Source: Nostoc sp. FACHB-973
GTDB taxonomy: Bacteria; Cyanobacteriota; Cyanobacteriia; Cyanobacteriales; Nostocaceae
Assembly: GCF_014698115.1 (NCBI RefSeq)
Contig: NZ_JACJSJ010000042.1
Span: 1-64,000 of the forward strand
DNA length: 64,000 bases
Reading direction: 5' to 3'
A model generated the notes under the pieces. It was not told where the DNA came from, did not search any database, and saw nothing but the letters and a program-made list of their open reading frames with translations. This document shows, in pieces, positions 53,173-62,900 of this stretch (positions are counted from its first letter, which is position 1; every line of letters starts with the position of its first letter). The position numbers were made by a program, and so were the translations under genes.

Positions 53173-53809
53173 TCAAAACCTCCAAGGATTTTTTGAATAA
53201 TTGTTCAATTTCGCGTCTAGCAATTCCGGCTGTTGATCCAGGTAAATCAAAGATAGTAGAATTTTGTCCATAGCAGTCGGCGATGATCTGTCGTTGATGA
53301 ACTACATTTTCTAAAACTGTGACATTTGGCATCAATTGAAGTACTTCTACTGCTTCATCTTTCAATTTAGTTCCTTTAACTGCACGATTAACAAACATTA
53401 CGGCTTTAGGTTCTCCTCGCCGAATCCTTTGCGCTTGTTGAATCAAATGTACAGTATCAGAAGCACTTTCAAGGTCAATACCAGCAGGTTGGCATGGAAT
53501 AATTGCTAAATCAGCAGTTAAAACTAATGCCCTGGTTGTTTCAGAGAGGGCAGCAGGGCCATCAGCAATAATCCATGTATATGATTCATTTAGCTTAGGT
53601 AACTCATCCAATAGTGCATCAGGCGCTTGAATAATCTGACAAGGAATAACTTGTTCTAATCGTTTTAGCCACTTAGAAGATGAGCATTGAGCATCAGCAT
53701 CTACAAGTAGCACTGATTTACCTTGTTTTTGTAGCCATCGTGCAAGATGAACAGAAACTGTTGATTTACCTGCTCCTCCTTTTTGATTGATAATTGCGAT
53801 GATCGGCAT
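53165..53809 (-). CDS. parA: ParA/Soj partition ATPase
   Basis: 214 residues, short type Ib-like ParA without an N-terminal DNA-binding domain. Deviant Walker A KGGAGKST (10-17) with both lysines, A' motif LLVDADAQCSSS, and Walker B-like IIADGPAAL. It forms ATP-dependent nucleoid-bound gradients that move the ParB-parS complex. Co-transcribed with parB. Confidence 0.92.
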   Translation of the reverse strand: MPIIAIINQKGGAGKSTVSVHLARWLQKQGKSVLLVDADAQCSSSKWLKRLEQVIPCQIIQAPDALLDELPKLNESYTWIIADGPAALSETTRALVLTADLAIIPCQPAGIDLESASDTVHLIQQAQRIRRGEPKAVMFVNRAVKGTKLKDEAVEVLQLMPNVTVLENVVHQRQIIADCYGQNSTIFDLPGSTAGIARREIEQLFKKSLEVLNE

Positions 53810-54322
53810 AAGTAGGATCTAAATTACACAGTATAGTTTATGGTAGATTTTTAGCTTATACAGGCTTTCAGGCAAAACAAGCAAGCATCAAACACCACAT
53901 ATATAAGTATCAGTGTTCATAAGCAGAACTTCTGAAATTCTCCTTTATATTCAAGTTGAACTTAAAAATTCATATCAATTTAACACGATTGCAAAAATCC
54001 CATTACACCGTCAGAGCGCATAAGCGGGAAATTCACACCCGCGTTTTCAACTTCGTATGTAAAGTGTAAGCAACCGACCCCTAGAGTTACTTTTGGCGAC
54101 CGCAAGACTTGTGAAACATGCCGTCCGCCACAAGCACCCAAGAAATCAGTAGTCCCTCTCAAGAAGAGAAAACCCAGAGCTATGACTTACAAGAGTGGTA
54201 AAGGCATAGCTGGATGATTTGTTGTCTCAAGGTTAAGAGGGATCGCACTTTCTGAATGAAGCAGTGCGCTGACTCGCCCAACCTAACTCAAACTGGTCAA
54301 AAGTAACTCCAATGTGCAATAT
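53810..54322. other. Intergenic region at the border of the IS graveyard
   Basis: The first part (53810-53950) is AT-rich and is the likely parAB promoter. After 53980 come remnant-like sequences; two short frames (minus 53980-54162 and a 27-codon plus frame at 54118-54201 ending SYDLQEW) could be ends of decayed transposition genes. Nothing certain. Confidence 0.35.
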
Positions 54323-54795
54323 TTAGATTAGACATATTATTTGCTCCAATTCCACGCAGGCGCTCCAATTGCTCACATTTTCCCCTATTTCATACTGGAA
54401 ATGCCAAGAATAAGTGCATCTATCTTCGTTTTTGAAGTTCTTATGAAATACTTTCACTTTACCGAAACTTTTTAGATGAACTATTAAGCCATTATCTGGT
54501 ATGTCTAGATTCTGGATTTGAGTATAATCTCGACCATTGATTGAACATGAGCGATTCTTGGCTACTCCTACCAAAAACCCTAAGTCCTTGTTTCTAAAGA
54601 ATTTCAGGTTTTCTTTACTGGCGTACCAAGCGTCTGTAGTCACGGTCTTCGGTTTTAATCCTCAATCCATAACCTCAGTAATCATCTCTCTTAAGCCCAC
54701 CATAGGCGATCGCTCTGCTGCGATATTTCCTCGCTTGAACGGGGAGCGATCGCCCAATACTATTGTAATACCAGCTATAACGTGCCTTCTCTGTT
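54323..54795 (-). pseudogene. IS701-like DDE transposase remnant
   Basis: The minus strand reads MVGLREMITEVMD, a TGA stop, then GLKPKTVTTDAWYASKENLKF, GFLVGVAKNR and PDNGLIVHLKSFGKVKVF. The TDAWYAS...NLKFLRN region matches the conserved core of IS701-type cyanobacterial transposases. It has an internal stop, a missing N-terminal part and an abnormal end (VELEQIICLI), so it is inactive. Confidence 0.7.
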
Positions 54796-55097
54796 AACAT
54801 ATCAAATCGCGTACAAGCGTCATACACTGCCGAAAGCAAGCGGCCATCACTGGCATAAACGCTATGTAACCCACCTTCCGCACCCCAAGTGTCACACATG
54901 AATAAAAAGCTGACAAAGTAGTACACAGGAACTAAGATAGATTCAATATAAAGTAGATTTAATGAAAATAAATAGCATTAAGCTGGGGATTTGCTCAGTA
55001 AAGTGAAGTTTTGTAATGAGGACAGAAAAAAGAGAGAACTTCATAGTAAAAAATAATTGAAAACAAAAAGATAAATGAGAGAATTGCAACAGAAGTC

Positions 55098-55980
55098 GTG
55101 GAGAATACTGTTGTAATGTTGAATAACGAAGACATTGAAATTCAGAATATAGACCATTTAGGGATAGTAGCAGGAATCATAGACGCGATAGGATTAGTAG
55201 AAATAATCAATGAATTAATAGGTGAAGAGAAAGGAGAAAAAGTCAGTCCAGGTCATGTAGTTAAAGCCATGATATTGAATGGGTTAGGATTTGTATCCAA
55301 ACCTTTGTATATGTTCCCCCAATATTTTGAAACAATAGCCTGTGAGCGCTTGTGAAGCCGATGCTATCAAAGCATTATCAAAACTATCAAAACAATTTAA
55401 ATATCACGAAATTCAGGAGAGTAAAGTTAGGGAAATCATATCTAATAAAAAAGATAATCAACCGGGAAGATATTACCAAATTTCAGCTACAGTATCTAAG
55501 AATGAAAGTAAAATTAATACAGAAACTTTGAGTGCAGGGCGCTTCATTATTGCCACAAATGTTTTAGAGTCAAAGCAGCTAGGTGAAGATTTAATGCTGA
55601 GTGAATATAAAGCCCAGCAGTCCTGTGAGAGAGGATTTGGTTTTCTGAAAGACCCATTATTTTTTGCCGATAGTATTTTCCTTAAAAGCCCTGAGAGAAT
55701 CGAGTCATTAGGAATGATTATGGGTTTATGTTTGCTAGTCTATACATTGCCTCAACGTCAAATTAGAGCCGCACTCAGAGAGTCTAAATCAACAATTAAG
55801 AATCAGTTAGGTAAAGCAACTCACCGCCCCACATTACGTTGGATATTTCAACGGTTTCAGTGTATTCATTTAGTTGAATTTAACAACGAAAAACACGTCT
55901 CTAACTGGACTAAAGATAGGGATTTTATCTTGAATCTTTTACCAGATGATTGTCTCCGTTATTATCAATTAATCAGATAG
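55098..55980 (+). pseudogene. IS1634-family transposase with internal deletion
   Basis: The first part (55098-55355) reads NIDHLGIVAGIIDAIGLVEI, then GHVVKAMILNGLGFVSKPLYMFPQYF, the N-terminal domain of IS1634-type transposases. The second part (55342-55980) contains ATNVL, YKAQQSCERGFGFLKDP and LCLLVYTLPQRQIR, the C-terminal end of the same family. The catalytic middle (more than 200 residues) is gone and the two parts are in different frames. No intact IS ends were found by eye. Confidence 0.85.
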
Positions 55981-56170
55981 TTCTTATCTTTATTAATTTA
56001 ATATAGACTTTACATGAGCTAATCGTTTTAATTCATAGCTTTAATTTACTATGTAAAATATCTAATTTTGCCACTTCAATTCATTATTTTAATTTATGAT
56101 TTCAGTCTTTAACATCTTCTTTTAGTTATCTCATCCAAATCTATCTGCCATTAATTCTTATTGCTCCTTA

Positions 56171-56395
56171 TTGACACTCTTACTTGGGTTCGATTCACTG
56201 ACCACCGAACCTGGAAAATTCTTCTCTCGTCACAGTGGAATCGTTCTGTCAGCTAATAAAACTAAAGCTGTCAAGAACAAAACTGAGCTAGAGCTAGAAG
56301 TCTTAGAAGCTAACGAGGGGGGTAGCGATGGTATTATTAACGGGGGGCATACAGTTTTAGCTTTTGAGCAAGCGAAAAATTACCTACAGTGGTAA
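56171..56395 (+). pseudogene. Truncated copy of the AIPR-family gene
   Basis: 74 codons: FDSLTTEPGKFFSRHSGIVL, then NKTELELEVLEANEGG and INGGHTVLAFEQA match residues of the AIPR protein at 35.2 kb (FDSLTTQPEKFFQRNNGIVL, then INGGHTVLAFKQA). Only the conserved core remains, between an IS1634 remnant and the exoprotein region. Confidence 0.85.
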
Positions 56396-56972
56396 AACTT
56401 GCTAGAGTAGATTTTTAATGATTGAAATAGGCGTAAATAGGTAAACCAAAATTTTCAATAATAACGAATTTACTACGTTTAAGTTTCTGCTCTAGCTAGC
56501 TTTGCCACGCTAGGTAATTTTATAACTGTTTTACGCCGCGTCCAAAACAACAGAATATGTATCTGAGCGCAACTTGATGCCAAATATTTATTTCTTTAAC
56601 CTTTTGCTAGCTGTTTCTTAAACTTATCGGGATAAGTTGAAGTTGATGAATACGAATTAATACTAGTCTAGTATGTAACTCTTTTGCTCTATATACTTAG
56701 CTTTTTCATAGCGATCTCGTCTTGCGTTCGCTCAAGCCGTGAAACAAGTTTTTGCATCCATCCTTTTGTAGTTATGGGAGGCGATCGCCCCACTAATGAG
56801 TCTAATCGCTCTGGTGGAGATGGCGATCGCTTTTCGACTGGCACGAAGTACGACCAACTTTGGATAACTACCAATGGCGATGTTTTTGGCCAACTTAGCG
56901 ATACTCAACAGATATTCCCAAGCGAATTAAGCATTTTGGGCATCATCATCAATTTATCAAGGAGTCTTAGAT
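56396..56972. other. Intergenic region before the exoprotein gene
   Basis: Starts AT-rich, then carries two HIP1 octamers (near 56780 and 56823) within a stretch that can be read without stops for 99 codons (56684-56983), which I consider chance. A GGAG ribosome site at 56957-56960 precedes the exoprotein ATG. Confidence 0.5.
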
Positions 56973-59900
56973 ATGGCACTTAATTCTGGCGACATTGCAT
57001 TTGTAGGTATCAATACTGCGGGTGGACCCGACGACTGGGTAGCTTTTGTGACGCTAGCCGCCATTCCACCGGGAACGGTCATTTATTTTACCGACAACGA
57101 ACTGACAACAGGGACGGCAACGGCTTTTAACACTGGTGAATCCTATAGCAAATGGACTGCTCCAGTAGACGGTGTTGCCGCAGGGACTATCGTCACTTTG
57201 ACCAATTTTGATGTGAGTGGTGGACCGATCGCCAATGTCGGGACGGCTGCTGTGGTCACCTTCTCAGGGTCTAGCAATCGCGGCTTTAGCCAAACCGCCG
57301 ACTCGGTATATGCCTATCTTGCCGCCAGTGATGCGACGGCAGACACGCCGACAACACAGCTCGCGCGAATTAATATCGGCAATGCAGAGGATGGTGTCGC
57401 ACCTAACTCGCTGCCTGCTGACAGCCGTATAAGCTTCTTGACGGGGGAGGAATCGGCAGTCTACACCGGTCCTCGCACAGCAAATACCTTTGCCGAATTC
57501 AAGGCGATCGTTAACAATCCTGCTAATTGGACGCTGACGACTGGGGCGACTCTTATTACAGGGCTGAACCAAACCGCCTTCACTATCAATGCAACCCCCA
57601 CTGTGACGATCGCAGCCCAAGACGCCAACGCCGCTGAAGCTAGCAGTGACCCTGGAACCTTCCGCATCTCTCGCACAGGCAGTACCACCAATGCCCTGAC
57701 GGTAAATTACAATGTTGCCACGGGTGCTGGACAAGCCACAAGCGCAGATTATACACCAACCCTAACAGGCACAGCAACCATCGCTGCCGGACAATCCTTT
57801 GTCGATATCACCATTACACCTGCGGATGATACCACAGTTGAAGGAAATGAAACCGTCACTCTGAATCTGAATAGCAGCGCCAACTATACTCTCGGTGCTG
57901 CTACTACTGCAACAGTGGCGATCGCTGACAACGATACGGGTGTAACTTCCATCGATCTCTCCACCTACGTCCGCATCGGACGTTATGACCTACCCGAACC
58001 GACGCGAACCACTCCGCCACTTAACAGCTTGTTGGCTCAAGAAGCCTCAGCAGTGACCTACAACAAGGATACCGACACACTGTTTGTTGTTGGCGATGGC
58101 GGCAGAGCGATCGTGCAAGTATCGAAGACAGGACAATTAATCGACTCCATGACGCTAGCTCTTGGCAACAGTCCCCAAGGAACGGAATTCTACGATACAG
58201 AAGGACTTACCTATGTCGGCAACGGCAAGTTTGTCTTGATTGAGGAGCGAGACAGACAGGCGAATTTGTTTACCTATGCCCCAGGAACCACCCTTACCAG
58301 AAGTGACTTACAAACCGTAAAGCTTGGTACAACGGTCGGAAATATTGGGATTGAAGGTATCTCCTATGACCCACAGACTGGTGGCTTCATCGCAGTTAAG
58401 GAGATTACACCCGAAGGCATTTTTCAAACAAACATCGATTTTGCGGCGGGAACTGCTAGCAATGGTTCGCCGACCACAGTCAACTCTACCAACCTTTTCG
58501 ATCCAGCTTTAGCTGGGCTGGCGGACTTCGCGGATGTTTTCGCATTGTCAAATGTATCAGCCTTGAACGGGCAACCCGACTCCAGCCACCTGCTGATCTT
58601 GAGCCAAGAATCGGGACAGATCGTCAACATCGATCGCACTGGGAATATCTCTAGCTCATTAACCATCGTCTCCGATGCGGGTAATCCTTTATCCGTTGTG
58701 GATCAGGGAAATGAAGGAATCACGGTGGACAAGGATGGATTAATTTATGTCGTTAACGAGAATGGCGGAGGTGATATCGATCACCCTCAAGTTTGGGTAT
58801 ATGCACCGTCCTCATTTACCTATGCCAATCAAGCCCCTGTAGCCGTCAGCCTTGCGAATACCATCACCAGCTTGTCCGAAAACACCAGTACTGCAACTCC
58901 CTTTAAAGTTGCCAACATTATCGTCAGTGATGACGCTCTGGGAACAAATACCCTCAGCTTGACTGGTGCAGATGCCAACTCCTTTGAGATTACGGGTAAT
59001 GCTTTGTTCATCAAAGCGGGAACCACCCTAGATTTTGAAACTAAGAGCAGCTACAGCGTCAGCGTCAATGTAAATGACACCACCGTTGGCAATAACCCAG
59101 ATGCAACTACGGCATTTACCTTATCAGTCACCGATGTCAATGAGAATCCCACCACCAGCAGTATCTTCATCACTGAAGTAGCTCCTTGGAGCAGTGGCGA
59201 CTCACCTGTGGCCGCAGACTGGTTTGAACTGACCAACAAGGGTTTGAGCGCCGTGGATATCACGGGCTGGAAAATTGACGACAACTCGAATAGTTTCGCC
59301 GCCTCTGTCGCCTTGAATGGTGTTGCCAGCATCGGCGCAGGTGAATCGGTAATCTTCATCGAAGGAGCTACCGTCAACACTACTTTCCTATCCAACTGGT
59401 TCGGTGCGAACCCACCAGCCGGCTTGAAGATCGGCAACTACTCTGGTTCGGGCGTGGGCTTGAGTACGAGTGGAGATGCCGTAAATATCTATAATTCCAC
59501 TGGTGCTTTACAGGCTAATGTCGTCTTCGGAGCATCTCCAGCCGCAGCCCCATTTGCGACCTTCGACAATGCCGCCTTGTCAAACAATGCCACCATCGCC
59601 ACACTGAGCGCTGTGGGAGTCAACGGCGCCTTCGTAGCTGCAAATTCCAGCACAGAAATCGGCTCTCCAGGGACTATTGCCACGCCTCTACCCACGATCG
59701 CCATCGCAGCCCAAGATGCCAACGCCGCCGAAGCTGGCAGTGACCCTGGCACCTTCCGCATCTCTCGCACAGGCAGTACCACCAATGCCCTGACGGTAAA
59801 TTACAATGTTGCCACGGGGGCTGGACAAGCCACAAGCGCAGATTATACACCAACCCTAACAGGCACAGCAACCATCGCTGCCGGACAATCCTTTGTGGAT

Positions 59901-62900
59901 ATCACCATTACACCTATTGATGATACGACAATTGAAGGAAATGAAACCGTCAGTTTGACTCTGAATAGCAGCGCCAACTATACTCTGGGTACTGCTACTG
60001 CAACAGTGGCGATCGCTGATAACGATACTGCCTTTAACTTTAGTAACGCCAACTACAGTGTTATCGAAGGCAACACCCCTGGTTTTACCACCAATGCCAC
60101 TGTCAGAGTAACTCGCACAGGTAGTACCACTGGTACAAACACAGTGCAACTGCAATTGAGTGATGGTACAGCAAAAGGTAGTGCTGCTGCTCCTACCCAA
60201 GCTACAATCCAAGGGTCGAACAGTTCTGCAACCCCTTATATAATTCCCGCAATATCCGGATCAGGTGTCAGTTTGACCTCGATCTTGAGCGTCGGTGACA
60301 GCATAAATGGTTATAAAATGGTCGGGATTCCCGATGGTTTGGGAGCCTTCGACAATGGTGATGGTACCTTCACCTTGTTGATGAACCACGAACTTGGCAG
60401 TACGTCTGGTATTACTCGCGCTCACGGCGGTACAGGTGCATTCGTTTCTAGTTGGGTGATTGATAAGTCCAATCTGTCAGTTGTTGGTGGTGGCGATCTG
60501 ATCCAGAAGGTCTACAACTGGAACACTGCCACCCAAGGCTCTAATACTACCACCAGCACCATTAACTTTAGCCGATTTTGCTCCGCCGATCTGGCTACTC
60601 CCACAGCTTATTACAACGCGGCTACAGGACTCGGCTCCCAAGAACGTATTTTCATGCACGGCGAAGAAGGCGGTACTACTGGTTATCAATTAGCCACGAT
60701 CGCCACTGGTGCTAACAAGGGTAATAGCTATGTCCTCGGCAAGTTCAATCTCAGTACCAATGCCTCCGGTCTTACTGGCGTTGGTGGTTGGGAAAACGCC
60801 CTCGCCAATCCCTTAGCACAAGACAAGACCATTGTCATCGGCAATAACGACGGTGGTACGGGCATTATGAGCAACGCTGTTGCAGTATACGTCGGCACTA
60901 AAACAAACACTGGCACTGAGATTGATAAAGCGGGTTTGACTAATGGCACGCTGAAGTTTATTAATGTAACTGGCAACAGTGCGGAAATTGCCAACGCGAC
61001 TACCCGCGCCACAAATATCACCAGTGGCACAGCTTTCACCCTCAGCGGCACAGCTTCAACCACCTTTTCACGTCCTGAAGACGGCGCGTGGAATCCTCTC
61101 AATCCTAGTCAGTACTTTTTCGCCACCACAGACCGTATTGACCAAGTATCCGACGGCGTTGGCACTCAGGTTGGCCGTAGCCGCCTCTGGCGCTTGAATT
61201 TCACCGATATTACCAACCCAGATGCAGGTGGAACTATCGATTTGCTACTCGATGGTACTGAGGGTGGCAATATGTTCGACAACATCACCACAGATAAGTT
61301 TGGTAATATTCTGCTCCAAGAAGACGTAGGAGGTGCTGCTCACAACGGTAAAGTTTGGCAGTACAATATCGCCACTGACACCTTGAAACTGCTGGCTAAA
61401 CACGATCCTGCCCGCTTTGGTGATATTGGGGTTGCTGCAACTGCACCATTCACCAATGATGAGGAATCATCTGGGATTATTGATGCTCAAGATATCCTGG
61501 GGCCAGGTTGGTTCTTGCTGGACACCCAAGCTCACTACGGCATTACAGGGGAACTGGTAGAAGGTGGGCAATTACAAGCACTCTTCAATCCAGACACTTA
61601 CAAAGCTTACCAAGCAGATTACAACAACACCCCAATTACCGTTACCTTCAATCCCGGTGAAACTTTCAAAGATGTAGTGATTCCTGTTGCTGGGGATACG
61701 AATTTTGAAAGTAATGAAACGGTAAACCTCACCTTGGCGAATCCCAGTGCTGGCACTGTAGTGGGAACCACCCAACCCAACGCTGTGCTGACGATTCAAA
61801 ATGATGACGCAATTCGGATTCATGACATTCAAGGAACAGGGCATATCTCAGCCTTGAGAGGTCAAACCGTCAGCAATGTAGCGGGAATTGTCACGGCTAC
61901 AGCTAGTAACGGTTTTTACTTGCAAGACCCCAACCCAGATAGCGACGATCGCACTTCTGAAGGTATTTTCGTCTTCACCTCATCAGCACCAACGGTAGCC
62001 GTCGGCGATTCCATATTAGTCAGTGGAACAGTTGCGGAGTTTCGTCCAGGGAGTAATGCCAATAACCTGACGGTAACAGAAATTACTGGCCCCACAATTG
62101 TCAAAATCTCCAGTGGCAATGCTTTACCAACTGCCACGATTCTAGGTAATGGCGGCAGAACTATCCCAACATCGGTAATCGATAACGATACTACTGGTGG
62201 TAATATCGAAACTGGAACGACCACCTTTGACCCTGCCCAAGATGGCATCGACTTCTACGAAAGTTTGGAAGGAATGCGAGTACAGGTCAATAACCCCATC
62301 GCTACTTCACCCACTGCAACCTTTGGTACATCACAGGAAATTTGGGTATTAGCAGACAATGGAGCAAATGCCACTGGGCGGACAGCTCGTGGTGGTAGCC
62401 TAATTAGTGCCTCAGACTTCAATCCTGAGCGGATTCAGATCGACGATCTCAACAATGCCTTAGTGCTACCTGAGGTTAATGTTGGTACACAGCTTAGCAC
62501 TGTTGTTGGTGTCGTTAACTACGACTTTAGCAACTATGAAGTTTTAGTCTCGGCTGCTCCCACAGTAGTACAGAACAGTACTCTGCAAAAAGAAGTCACC
62601 AATTTAACTCCCACCACTGACCAACTGACAGTTGCTACCTTCAACGTCGAAAATCTTGACCCCAGCGATGGGGCAACCAAGTTTAACAACCTTGCCAGCC
62701 GCATTGTCAATAATCTGAAATCACCAGATATCATTAGTCTGGAAGAAATTCAGGACAATAACGGGGCGACGAATGATAGCGTAGTTGATGCCAGCACCAC
62801 CTTCCAGACATTAATTAATGCGATCGCTGCTGCTGGTGGCCCCACATATGAATATCGCCAAATTAACCCAGTGGACGATACTAATGGCGGTGAACCTGGT

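Noticed and set aside
54118..54201. 27-codon plus-strand frame ending SYDLQEW
   Set aside because: Too short and isolated by an upstream stop; probably part of a decayed element.
56684..56983. 99-codon plus-strand frame before the exoprotein
   Set aside because: It overlaps the exoprotein start, contains HIP1-rich non-coding sequence and shows no domain-like pattern.
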